Origin: Candidatus Pacearchaeota archaeon RBG_13_36_9
GTDB lineage: Archaea > Nanobdellota > Nanobdellia > Pacearchaeales > GW2011-AR1
DNA length: 10,760 nt
Assembly (NCBI GenBank): GCA_001786395.1
Contig: MFWN01000054.1
Location: 22,550-33,309, forward strand
Direction of reading: 5' to 3'
The notes under the pieces were generated by a model. The model saw only the letters and a program-made list of their open reading frames with translations, searched no databases and was not told where the DNA came from. Within the stretch, counting starts at the first letter, position 1. Each line of letters opens with the position of its first letter. This document shows, piece after piece, positions 1 to 6,686 of this stretch. Both the position numbers and the translations under genes were made by a program.

Positions 1-292
1 TAAACCTTGGAATCTCAGAAAAATCATAAGTACTGTCTGCATCCCCAATAATGATGTAATCCCCTTTTGCCTCTTTCATGCCTTGCAGTATTGCGTTACC
101 ATAACCATAAAGATTGTGCTTCACTACTTTAACGTTTTTGTACTTTCCTGCTATTTCTGCACTCCTGTCGCTAGAAGAATCAGATACAATTATTTCATAA
201 CTTTTCCCTTTTAATGCCTTATTTATCTTTTCAATGCACCGAGCTATTGTTTTTCCCTCGTTTCTTGAAGGCAGTATTACAGACACCTTCAT
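1..292 (-). CDS. GT2 family glycosyltransferase, DPM1/polyprenyl-phosphate sugar synthase-like (C-terminus outside window)
   Basis: The first 97 codons of a minus-strand gene starting at ATG 292-290 are visible; the rest lies beyond the left edge. The N-terminus reads MKVSVILPSRNEGKTI, the classic first beta strand of the GT-A nucleotide-sugar fold. It is followed by IIVSDSSSDRS (residues 34-44), GYGNA (63-67) and GDADSTYDF (83-91), whose DAD holds the metal-binding acidic residues. The GYGNA...GD...DADxxYDF pattern is typical of archaeal and bacterial enzymes that move a sugar from a nucleotide donor to a polyprenyl/dolichyl phosphate on the cytoplasmic face. The exact sugar cannot be told. 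A TATA box centred 25.5 nt upstream fits a leaderless start at this ATG. The gene is divergent from a GT-C-like membrane protein that could use its product. Any C-terminal membrane segments would lie outside the window. The family call is firm; the subfamily is likely. Confidence 0.9.
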   Translation of the reverse strand, partial: MKVSVILPSRNEGKTIARCIEKINKALKGKSYEIIVSDSSSDRSAEIAGKYKNVKVVKHNLYGYGNAILQGMKEAKGDYIIIGDADSTYDFSEIPRF

Positions 293-313
293 AAAAATTC
301 AACTAGAATTCGT

Positions 314-321
314 TATTTATA
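314..321 (-). promoter_or_regulatory. TATA box of the GT2 gene
   Basis: On the minus strand this reads TATAAATA, centred 25.5 nt before the A of the start codon at 292. That spacing places transcription initiation at or next to the ATG, so the mRNA is probably leaderless. No Shine-Dalgarno is seen in front of the start. Confidence 0.6.
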
Positions 322-358
322 CTTAATTATACTAAAAAGCTGATTTTAAAGAATATAA

Positions 359-366
359 TTTAAATA
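359..366 (+). promoter_or_regulatory. TATA box of the GT-C-like gene
   Basis: TTTAAATA is centred 26.5 nt upstream of ATG 389. The spacing supports leaderless initiation at that ATG and argues against the TTG at 377, which would lie upstream of the predicted transcription start. Confidence 0.6.
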
Positions 367-388
367 CTCTTTTTTATTGTATATATTC

Positions 389-2161
389 ATGATTAAAACA
401 ATTATTGGGGTGATAGTTTTGCTTATCCCATTTTTGCTGCTGTACAAGTTTAAGGATAAAAAAGAGGGCTTTTGCACAATTTTAGCTTTTCTTCTTATCT
501 TTCATCTGGCTGTCGCAGTTCTCACCCAATTATTCGGCATATTCAACTACCTTGTTATTTTGTTTGTCTGTGCTGTTGCAGATATTTTTATCCTTGCTAA
601 AATAAGCTATAAGGAATTAAAAGCCCAATTAAAAAAGATAAAAATAGATATCGTATTAGTTGCAGCCATTGTTATTGTGTTTCTCTGCTTGTATCAGGTC
701 CATAGTAATTACACAGGCACTGTAACTTCTGCTACAGCGGGTTTTTCTGAGGTCGAAAATATAAAATATCCCTATCCTTATTTTTCAGACGAATGGAGCG
801 CAGTTTCTTTTATAAAATATTCCATCTCTTCTGGGAAACTGCCGCTTGTCAATCCTCTCTGGTATAACTCTCCTTTTAATAATTTGGAGCTGCCATTTCA
901 TTCTTTTGTTTCTGAAATTATTCTCGTTTTGGACTTGGACCCATTGACTCAATTTGCCTTGCTCCATATTTTTACCGGAATGATTATATGTGTCCTGGTT
1001 TACTTTATCCTCAGGGCAAACGGGATTAGCAAGCTTGCCTCTTCTGTTCCCCCGCTTTCTTTGCTTTACATAGTCAACGGGGCCAATCTTCCGGGAATAT
1101 GGACCTTAATCCCCTTAATACTCGGAATAATTTCTATGCTTCTCGGTTTGTTTTTTATGTCTGTAAATAACAGAAAAATGATTTTTTTAACTGCATTTCT
1201 CACCCTTATATTTTATCCTCCTTTGTTTGTCCTCCACCTGCCGGCAATTTTGGTAAGTACTTTATTTTCCAATCAGACTAAAAAACAAAAAGTAAAGTCT
1301 GTCCTTCTGTATTTTTGCATTTGCATTTTAGCTGCTGTTTTGCTTGCTGTAATCTGGCTAAGAATAACTGGCTCATTTTCCACCACGTTTAGCAACATAG
1401 GTGGCAGAATCTTTTATTCCACCCTCACAAAAGACGCAATTCCTGACTTTTCTATTTGGAAAGTTATTCCAATCCCGGTATTGATTCTGGCACTGCCCGC
1501 ATTGTTAAAGATAAAAAAGAAAAAATATTTTTTAATTGCTCCAATAATTTTAGGGCTAGTTTACTGGTTTATCTACAGCAAGGTTCTGTGGAGAGTGATT
1601 ATAGAGTACGAGAGAGTTGTTGTTTCTACTTCCATTCTGATAGTTCTTTTCTCAGGTTTTGGAGTCCAGTACATAATTGATTATGTCAGAAAGAATCATC
1701 ATGTAAGCAGATCGGTTTTTGTAATCGCGCAAATTATCATCTTAATTTTCTTTTTCATAATCTCTTTCTCTTATACTGAAAGGGGCAGCTGGCAGGAATT
1801 AAAACTGTATCCATTGAAAGGCGGAGTTGTTCTTCCTGCCTCTCCGGCAAATATTTACCTCAATGAGCAGGATTTAACCTTGTTCAGTAAAATAAAGGGA
1901 AAAAATTTTATATCCTTGCCATGGAAAGGGACAGTTATAGGGGTTTCAACAGATAACTATCCTCTTGACACAAAACCTGCCACAATCACCAATAGTATTT
2001 TAAGCTACAGCTTTTTTATCTTCCAGAACTGCGCCAAGAAAAGCGAGCTTGCAAAACAATACCAAATAAGTTATGTTTACAGCAGGGAATTTGACTGCAG
2101 GGATTTCAAAGAGATTGCCATAAGCGAAGAGGATTTGCATCTGTACGAGTTTATCGGTTAA
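389..2161 (+). CDS. Polytopic membrane protein, probable GT-C-fold glycosyltransferase
   Basis: This encodes 590 residues from ATG 389. The frame stays open to a TTG at 377, but the TATA spacing favours 389. Roughly the first 465 residues are strongly hydrophobic and contain about a dozen candidate transmembrane helices. The last ~125 residues are soluble and carry two cysteines near 548 and 570. An acidic motif in the loop after the fourth hydrophobic stretch (YFSDEWSAVSF, D134-E135) resembles the first extracytoplasmic loop of GT-C enzymes, where Asp/Glu residues bind metal and the catalytic base sits. A later EYERV motif (near 406-410) is also reminiscent of the family. GT-C enzymes take sugars from polyprenyl-phosphate carriers on the outer membrane face, which suits the divergent DPM1-like gene. 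Acceptor and sugar are unknown. It could instead be another polytopic membrane enzyme, since no diagnostic WWDYG motif of oligosaccharyltransferases is seen. Confidence 0.65.
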   Translation: MIKTIIGVIVLLIPFLLLYKFKDKKEGFCTILAFLLIFHLAVAVLTQLFGIFNYLVILFVCAVADIFILAKISYKELKAQLKKIKIDIVLVAAIVIVFLCLYQVHSNYTGTVTSATAGFSEVENIKYPYPYFSDEWSAVSFIKYSISSGKLPLVNPLWYNSPFNNLELPFHSFVSEIILVLDLDPLTQFALLHIFTGMIICVLVYFILRANGISKLASSVPPLSLLYIVNGANLPGIWTLIPLILGIISMLLGLFFMSVNNRKMIFLTAFLTLIFYPPLFVLHLPAILVSTLFSNQTKKQKVKSVLLYFCICILAAVLLAVIWLRITGSFSTTFSNIGGRIFYSTLTKDAIPDFSIWKVIPIPVLILALPALLKIKKKKYFLIAPIILGLVYWFIYSKVLWRVIIEYERVVVSTSILIVLFSGFGVQYIIDYVRKNHHVSRSVFVIAQIIILIFFFIISFSYTERGSWQELKLYPLKGGVVLPASPANIYLNEQDLTLFSKIKGKNFISLPWKGTVIGVSTDNYPLDTKPATITNSILSYSFFIFQNCAKKSELAKQYQISYVYSREFDCRDFKEIAISEEDLHLYEFIG

Positions 2162-2162
2162 C

Positions 2163-2170
2163 TTTAAATA
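2163..2170 (+). promoter_or_regulatory. TATA box of the beta-helix protein gene
   Basis: TTTAAATA begins one base after the stop codon of the preceding gene and is centred 25.5 nt before ATG 2192. The downstream gene therefore probably has its own leaderless promoter despite only 30 nt between the two genes. Confidence 0.6.
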
Positions 2171-2191
2171 TCTCTCTGCCTTGTCCTTCCT

Positions 2192-3808
2192 ATGAAAAAG
2201 AGAGGATATCTGGCAGTTTTATTGCTCATACTCTTAAGTTTGGGGGTAATAAGCGCAGAGGAGATAAGCAACTGCACAGTCTTGGATAAAGAAAATACTG
2301 CATATTACCTATCTAAAGATATCCTGAGCTCCGGGGATGGAGACCCTTGCATAAAAATAAGAGAGAAAAATATTACTCTTGATTGCGTGAACCATGCGAT
2401 AGGTTCATTGAATCCCTTCGGCATAGGGGTCTTCTCCGAAAGTCCAAGAACAAAGATTCAAAACTGCATAATACAGGACTTTAAAAAGGGGTATGGGATT
2501 TACCTGAAAAACTCTGATGGTTCTCAAATAGTCAATAATGTTATAACTGGAAATAAGCAGGGGATTGAATTTAACTCCAATAATACGAAGATTGCGTATA
2601 ACTCCATCAGCATGAATCAAAACGGGGCAAATATAAGCGGAAAGTACAACGTTATAAATAATAATAAAATCTGTTATAATACAATCCAGGATGTTAGCTG
2701 TGGCAATAATCAGTCATTTGATAATAACTATTGCGATTCAGGAAAAGTTTGCGGAACTCCATGCATTCCCTGCACCCACGGAAGTTATGAAGTTTATAAA
2801 TGCACGGAGTTGAATATCTCCAATTCAGTCTATCTGCTCAATACAGACATAACTGTCTACATCCAGGAAACCTGCTTTAAAATCAGTGCAGAAAATGTTA
2901 CTCTCGATTGCAACGGCCACAGGATAAACTCTTCTCTTAAGCTAGTTCCGAAAGAGAAAGCTTTCTTAATTTACTCTGAAGAAAACTATTCGACAATAAA
3001 AAATTGCTATTTTGAGAGTGATTTGAAAGACTTGCGGTATTATGGAAGCGTAATAAAGATAGAAAATTCTTCCTATTTAGATATAATAAACAACAGCTTC
3101 AAAAGCACCGGAAATGGAATTCTGCTTTCAAATTACTGCAATAGCTGCACAGTAAAAGGCAGCAGGTTCAATAACCTGAATGGAAAGGGCATAGAAGCTG
3201 GAACCCTTGTTCAGGGAATTATTCAGGATAATAAAATAGTCTCGACTTCTGCTGCAATAAAAATTGCAGACGGCGCGGGCTGCATCTTAAAAGATAACTA
3301 TATAGAAGACTCTAAAGAAAATGCAGTAGAAATAAAAAACAATGGTGCCAGAGTAGAGGGCAACGAGATTATAAGCAGCAAATTAAGTGCAATAGAATCA
3401 AGCTCCAATGGCGCGGTTATAAAGGGCAATACCATCAAAAACGCAGGGTTATATGGCATTCATGTAACAGGGGTTTCTAATTCATCTTTGGAGGGAAATA
3501 AAGTTTATTCAGCTTCAGGAGGCATTTTTGTCGAAGATTCAGAGAATTTAGATGTCTCCGGGAACAATATAGGCTCCAGCTCTTTTGGGTTTAAAGAATC
3601 TTCAAGTAAGGAGTTAAGAATCTCTGGCAATACCTTTTGCGGGAATGAAAAAGATGTGATTTGCGAATCAAAATTCAGTTTTAATGGCAACAGGTGTAAC
3701 TCCAAAAATGTTTGTGGTTCCTGCACTGTATGCGGAAAAGAAGTTGGAAGTTTAAGCTCTATGAGCCTATGGCAAAGAATAAAGCTGTTTTTTGAATGGC
3801 TGTTTTGA
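2192..3808 (+). CDS. Secreted cysteine-rich right-handed parallel beta-helix surface protein
   Basis: This encodes 538 residues. Residues 1-22 form a Sec-type signal peptide (KKR, a hydrophobic core, then VISA before EE). The rest is rich in short repeats such as GNxI, NNxI and GI, in the style of PbH1/NosD-type beta-helix coils, clearest at 290-480. Two modules can be aligned. Each opens with a Cys, a YxLxxDI-like strand and a C-x-KI-x3-N-x-TLDC segment (C28/C53/C65 and C204/C228/C240). Each closes with a cysteine cluster (C161-C194 and C483-C514). There are 23 cysteines, suggesting disulfide caps, and many NxS/T sequons suggesting N-glycosylation outside the cell. The last 14 residues (SLWQRIKLFFEWLF) form a hydrophobic/amphipathic tail that may associate with membrane or another surface component. 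The substrate or ligand is unknown. Beta-helix proteins may bind or cleave polysaccharide, but no catalytic site is recognisable, so a surface or adhesin role is only inference. Confidence 0.85.
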   Translation: MKKRGYLAVLLLILLSLGVISAEEISNCTVLDKENTAYYLSKDILSSGDGDPCIKIREKNITLDCVNHAIGSLNPFGIGVFSESPRTKIQNCIIQDFKKGYGIYLKNSDGSQIVNNVITGNKQGIEFNSNNTKIAYNSISMNQNGANISGKYNVINNNKICYNTIQDVSCGNNQSFDNNYCDSGKVCGTPCIPCTHGSYEVYKCTELNISNSVYLLNTDITVYIQETCFKISAENVTLDCNGHRINSSLKLVPKEKAFLIYSEENYSTIKNCYFESDLKDLRYYGSVIKIENSSYLDIINNSFKSTGNGILLSNYCNSCTVKGSRFNNLNGKGIEAGTLVQGIIQDNKIVSTSAAIKIADGAGCILKDNYIEDSKENAVEIKNNGARVEGNEIISSKLSAIESSSNGAVIKGNTIKNAGLYGIHVTGVSNSSLEGNKVYSASGGIFVEDSENLDVSGNNIGSSSFGFKESSSKELRISGNTFCGNEKDVICESKFSFNGNRCNSKNVCGSCTVCGKEVGSLSSMSLWQRIKLFFEWLF

Positions 3809-3868
3809 ATTAAAAGGGGGATTATGGCTTGGTGAGTTTCCATAAATATTCAAAATAGCTCCTGTTAG

Positions 3869-3894
3869 AATCAGCATATTCTTTATCGCTGATT
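3869..3894. repeat. Small inverted repeat in the intergenic region before the toxin-antitoxin operon
   Basis: AATCAGC (3869-3875) and GCTGATT (3888-3894) are perfect 7-nt inverted arms around a 12-nt spacer. They lie in the 172-nt gap 3809-3980, which otherwise holds no gene I can support. The repeat could form a weak hairpin at the end of the beta-helix mRNA, but no T-tract follows it. Function is uncertain and chance occurrence is possible. Confidence 0.25.
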
Positions 3895-3948
3895 AATAAA
3901 GACAGAGATAATTGAAAATTAAAGACAAAATCTATCTAAACCAAAACA

Positions 3949-3956
3949 TTTAAATA
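3949..3956 (+). promoter_or_regulatory. TATA box of the toxin-antitoxin operon
   Basis: TTTAAATA is centred 28.5 nt before ATG 3981 with no Shine-Dalgarno between them, giving a leaderless or near-leaderless first gene. Its last two bases are shared with the adjacent palindromic operator. Confidence 0.6.
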
Positions 3957-3978
3957 GTAATATCAATTGATATTACTA
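3955..3978. promoter_or_regulatory. Perfect 24-bp palindrome, probable autoregulatory operator of the toxin-antitoxin operon
   Basis: The half-site TAGTAATATCAA (3955-3966) is followed directly by its exact reverse complement (3967-3978), with no mismatch or spacer. The palindrome fills the space between the TATA box and the antitoxin start codon at 3981. A protein bound there would block TBP/TFB or RNA polymerase. Type II toxin-antitoxin operons are classically repressed by the antitoxin or the complex binding such palindromes, and the first gene product looks like a winged-helix DNA binder. The symmetry is seen directly; the operator role is inferred. Confidence 0.75.
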
Positions 3979-3980
3979 AT

Positions 3981-4280
3981 ATGGAAACAAAAACCCTAAA
4001 CAAAAAAAGTTATATGGAAAGCAACGAAATAGCCAGGAGCCCAACATTACAGACTGTTTTGATGGTAGAAAAATTCATAGAAGAGCATTCAGGAGAATGC
4101 AAAAAAACAGAACTTTTCAAAAAACTGCCAAAAAAAGTAATGTGGCAGACTTTTCAGGTAATAATGGAATATTTAGAAAGAAGTTACAGAATAGTTATAG
4201 AAAAAGACGGAGTAGTCACTTACATCTGGAATCCAAAGTTTTATGAGAAAATAAAAAACAGGCCAGAGGTTAAGGTATGA
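3981..4280 (+). CDS. Probable winged-helix antitoxin of a RelE-type toxin-antitoxin pair
   Basis: This is a 99-residue protein without signal peptide or membrane segment. Residues ~21-37 (SPTLQTVLMVEKFIEEH), 41-48 and 51-67 look like three helices of a helix-turn-helix. They are followed by a beta-hairpin wing (RIVIEKDGVVTYIW, 70-83) and a basic tail (KFYEKIKNRPEVKV). I do not recognise a named antitoxin family such as RelB, Phd or MazE. The antitoxin call rests on position directly upstream of a RelE-like toxin with an ATGA overlap, on size, and on the perfect palindrome in the promoter. By analogy with type II systems the helix-turn-helix would bind that palindrome and another part would neutralise the toxin. 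It is an A-rich gene, more purine-rich on its coding strand than its neighbours, which may hint at separate ancestry. Start: ATG placed 28 nt after the TATA box centre. Confidence 0.65.
   Translation: METKTLNKKSYMESNEIARSPTLQTVLMVEKFIEEHSGECKKTELFKKLPKKVMWQTFQVIMEYLERSYRIVIEKDGVVTYIWNPKFYEKIKNRPEVKV
4266..4270 (+). promoter_or_regulatory. Shine-Dalgarno of the toxin gene
   Basis: GAGGT lies 6 nt before the toxin ATG at 4277, inside the antitoxin coding end. It fixes the toxin start and makes initiation dependent on the operon mRNA, alongside possible coupling through the ATGA overlap. Confidence 0.6.
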
Positions 4281-4603
4281 CAATTCCTTGTCAGGTAAAG
4301 TTTATAGATGATGAACTCGAAAAAGCATTTAACAGCTTATCCGATGAAGACCCTGTAAAAAAAGCAATAATCAGAGCAATTCAAAATATAAGAGAAGATT
4401 ATCAGGCAGGTGAATATATTCCAAAAAACAAAATTCCAAAAGCTTATCTGAAGAAGTATGGAATTAACAACGTAAGAGTTTATGACTTACCCTCTGCATG
4501 GAGATTAATGTATACAATAACCGGCTCTTCTGAAATAGGTATTATTTCTGTAATCTTGGACTGGATGAATCACAAAGATTATGAAAAATTATTTGGATTT
4601 TGA
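4277..4603 (+). CDS. RelE/ParE-superfamily toxin
   Basis: This 108-residue protein has the RelE-fold layout. Two N-terminal helices (KFIDDELEKAFNSL; DPVKKAIIRAIQNIREDY) are followed by beta strands (NVRVYDLPSAWRLMYTI, SEIGIISVILDWM) and a C-terminal NHKDYEKLF segment. The strand pattern xVRVYxLPxxWRLMYTI and the terminal NHKDYEK match archaeal RelE-like toxins, which typically cleave mRNA in the ribosomal A site. Candidate functional basic residues are K49, K52, K55, K59, K60, R67, R76, H99 and K100. It overlaps the upstream gene by 4 nt (ATGA) and has its own Shine-Dalgarno. It ends only 4 nt from the stop of the convergent KaiC-family gene. The family call is good. Whether it is an active ribonuclease, or a ParE-like gyrase toxin instead, cannot be decided from sequence alone. 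Confidence 0.8.
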   Translation: MTIPCQVKFIDDELEKAFNSLSDEDPVKKAIIRAIQNIREDYQAGEYIPKNKIPKAYLKKYGINNVRVYDLPSAWRLMYTITGSSEIGIISVILDWMNHKDYEKLFGF

Positions 4604-4607
4604 GCAT

Positions 4608-5375
4608 TTATTCTTCCAGTTCACCAAAATAAGGCTCGCTTCCCACCACCATCCCATTTTTCTCTATGGATACAGGATAAACCTGCCTGGAGTGTTTTGT
4701 GCCTCTCATTTTCAATACCTCTATGTACCTCTCTCTTTCTTCTTTACCCCTGACAAAATAGAGCAGTATAATGGAATCAGATTCAAATTCCACAGTCCTT
4801 GAAGAAGCTCTCCCCTTGAACGGATTTCCTTCATAGGTCAGGAGGGAAGTGCAGTTCCATTTCCTAAGAATGTTAAACAAAGACAGGGAAGCCTCTCTTT
4901 TCTCAATGTCCGAATCAAAGAGCAGCTCGAAGGAAGTTATACTGTCAATAACAACTCTTGTTATTTTCTTCCTCAGGACAATATTTTCAATAATCCCCCC
5001 TCCTTCTTCAAGCATGGTTCTTACTTTTTCAGGGGCATATTCCAGGAAAACAAAGGCTCCTTTTTTTTCCAATGCTTCAAGGTCCCACCCGAACTCCAGC
5101 ATGTTTTCAAAGAATTCTTCTTTTTCTTCTTCAAAGGTGATATAAAGGCAGCTCTCCCCTCTTTTAATGCCCTCCATCAGAAATTGCGTTGCAAAAATGC
5201 TTTTTCCTGCCCCGCTGTTTCCGACAACCAAATTGGTGGAGTTCTTGTCAAGCCCGCCTTGGATAATTGCATCAAAATTGGATATCCCTGTTGGTACTCT
5301 CTTAATCATTGCAACTTTCTTTTTGTAAGAAATACCTTTAGGTTCTAGCGCCTCCACCTTTTTTTTCAGTTTCAT
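4608..5375 (-). CDS. KaiC-family (RecA-like) ATPase, possibly pilus-associated
   Basis: This encodes 255 residues from ATG 5375-5373. After a basic N-terminal stretch, the KaiC/RadA-type core begins at VPTGISNFDAIIQGGL (27-42). Walker A is GNSGAGKS (52-59), acidic residues after the second core strand (FEEEKEEF, 81-88) include the KaiC-like Glu pair, and Walker B is RVVIDSIT (140-147, D144). There is a single KaiC domain with no membrane helix, so it is cytoplasmic. In archaella, the KaiC-like ArlH works beside the ATPase ArlI and platform ArlJ. Location directly after an ATPase and two platform genes suggests a comparable regulatory role here. It has its own TATA box 25 nt upstream, so it may be expressed independently of the pilus operon. 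Single-domain KaiC proteins also occur as signalling ATPases unrelated to pili, so orthology to ArlH is not claimed. Confidence 0.8.
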   Translation of the reverse strand: MKLKKKVEALEPKGISYKKKVAMIKRVPTGISNFDAIIQGGLDKNSTNLVVGNSGAGKSIFATQFLMEGIKRGESCLYITFEEEKEEFFENMLEFGWDLEALEKKGAFVFLEYAPEKVRTMLEEGGGIIENIVLRKKITRVVIDSITSFELLFDSDIEKREASLSLFNILRKWNCTSLLTYEGNPFKGRASSRTVEFESDSIILLYFVRGKEERERYIEVLKMRGTKHSRQVYPVSIEKNGMVVGSEPYFGELEE

Positions 5376-5396
5376 GTTCTTAAAAAATAATAAGGG

Positions 5397-5404
5397 TATA
5401 AAAA
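5397..5404 (-). promoter_or_regulatory. TATA box of the KaiC-family gene
   Basis: On the minus strand TTTTTATA is centred 25.5 nt before ATG 5375, in the 41-nt gap after the upstream platform gene. The position fits a leaderless start at 5375 rather than the internal Met at residue 23, and implies a promoter separate from the pilus operon. Confidence 0.5.
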
Positions 5405-5416
5405 TCTATCTACGGA

Positions 5417-6685
5417 TTAACCCATGAGATTGACAACAAACCCTGCTAATAGGTATCTTAACGCAAAAAATAAAACCAAGCTGATCAGAACCATGGGTAT
5501 TATGTACTTAATTCCATCTCTTTCCTCACCTTTTCCAACTAATCCCAAAATGAGGGACGCCAATACATCAGTCATAATTATAAAAACAATCGAGAAGTAC
5601 TTTATAAAATCAAGGGAAATATTCACCTCCCCGAAACTAAAAGGGATGCTGCTGGAGGTACTAGCCAGCGAGTCCATGCCCTGCATGCTGGATATGGTAT
5701 TCATAAGGGTTTCTACAAGAAGCGTAGAAAGGGAGAAAAGAACCGGCGCCCCAATGGCCGCAGCTACAAATATAAAGATGACATACATGAGAACATTAGA
5801 AGACGCCCTTTTTTCAACAAATTCTCTTTTTCTCATGTTCCTTGAAGTTTCTTCCAATAGCACAGAAAGATTGCCTCCTGCTCTTATGCCTGAGATGATT
5901 ATAAAAACCATCTTCTCAATTTTATTGCTTTTTATCCTCTTGGTCATGTCCAGCAGCGAATTTTCCAGTGTTTTCCCTGTAGCTATGTCCTTTCCTACGA
6001 TCATTATTTCCTTGTCTAAAGGGTGAAATTCCGGCCTTGAACTCATTAAAATAGACCTGTCAATAGTCATTCCCGCCCTTAGGTTGCTGGCCATTAATTG
6101 AAGAAAGTCTGGGAATATGGACTCTATCTTCGTTATCCTGGAAGACTCTTTCAGTATTCTTTTAAAATAGCCATACAGAAAAAATAATGCAAAAAAAACA
6201 AAGAAGCCAGCAAGGGATATAATCGGCCTTTTGTACACTGCAAGCAGAAGCAAGGAAGCCACAACCGAGAGGATAGCCCCTATTGTCAGTTTCTTCTTAT
6301 TTTTGTGCATCCAGAGAGAAATGAGCACATTCTTCGGCTGGTTTTTCTGCCCAGCCTTTTCTTCCAATCTTTTTTCAGCAAGGTTTTCAATTTCCTTAAA
6401 AACTTCGTTTTGTGATGCCGGGCGTATTTTACTTTTTTTAACAGTTTCTTTTTTGCTGGTTTTATCTTCTTTTTGCTCAGGCTTTACAATCAGTGTTGAA
6501 GTGAGCTGCTCGCTCAAGCCAATTGACTCTAAGGCCTGCTCAAGCTCTCCTTGGGTGTAGCCAGAATCCAGAATCTTCTTTTTTAAGGCATTTATGGAGT
6601 ATTTTCCGCTGTAAGCTTTTAGATAGCCTATTATAACATTCATCCTCCTTTCCATAACTTCTTCCACTCTTTTGTCTTTTTCCAT
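5417..6685 (-). CDS. Type II/IV secretion platform protein with T2SSF domain and N-terminal helical extension (TadC-like)
   Basis: This encodes 422 residues. Residues ~1-60 are a charged helical domain (MNVIIGYLKAYSG, INALKKKILDSGY, GELEQALESIGL), followed by a lysine-rich linker (~65-130). Hydrophobic segments lie near 133-150 and 154-174. The cytoplasmic T2SSF core has FPDFLQLMASNLRAGMTID (191-209) and GIRAGGNLSVLLEETSRNM (266-284). Three further hydrophobic stretches follow near 298-324, 360-383 and 393-417. T2SSF proteins form the inner-membrane platform turned by the secretion ATPase to insert or extract pilins. Its start is one base after the stop of the other platform gene, so the two are cotranscribed and probably form a heteromeric platform. 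No Shine-Dalgarno lies at the usual distance; translation is likely coupled. The N-terminal extension could contact the ATPase or the KaiC protein (inference). Confidence 0.88.
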   Translation of the reverse strand: MEKDKRVEEVMERRMNVIIGYLKAYSGKYSINALKKKILDSGYTQGELEQALESIGLSEQLTSTLIVKPEQKEDKTSKKETVKKSKIRPASQNEVFKEIENLAEKRLEEKAGQKNQPKNVLISLWMHKNKKKLTIGAILSVVASLLLLAVYKRPIISLAGFFVFFALFFLYGYFKRILKESSRITKIESIFPDFLQLMASNLRAGMTIDRSILMSSRPEFHPLDKEIMIVGKDIATGKTLENSLLDMTKRIKSNKIEKMVFIIISGIRAGGNLSVLLEETSRNMRKREFVEKRASSNVLMYVIFIFVAAAIGAPVLFSLSTLLVETLMNTISSMQGMDSLASTSSSIPFSFGEVNISLDFIKYFSIVFIIMTDVLASLILGLVGKGEERDGIKYIIPMVLISLVLFFALRYLLAGFVVNLMG

Positions 6686-6686
6686 C

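Noticed and set aside
377..388. Upstream in-frame TTG start for the GT-C-like gene
   Set aside because: The TATA box centred at 362.5 puts transcription start near 389, so the TTG would not be in the mRNA; ATG 389 also begins a better N-terminus.
3505..3843. Minus-strand open frame of 112 codons under the beta-helix gene
   Set aside because: It is antisense to a well-supported gene, has no promoter or ribosome binding site, and its composition is that of a shadow frame.
3869..3894. Intrinsic terminator after the beta-helix gene
   Set aside because: The 7-bp stem has a 12-nt loop and no following T-run; it is kept only as a low-confidence inverted repeat.
5424..6026. Plus-strand open frame of 200 codons antisense to the long platform gene
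   Set aside because: The opposite strand carries clear T2SSF motifs and membrane helices; the antisense product shows no recognisable domain.
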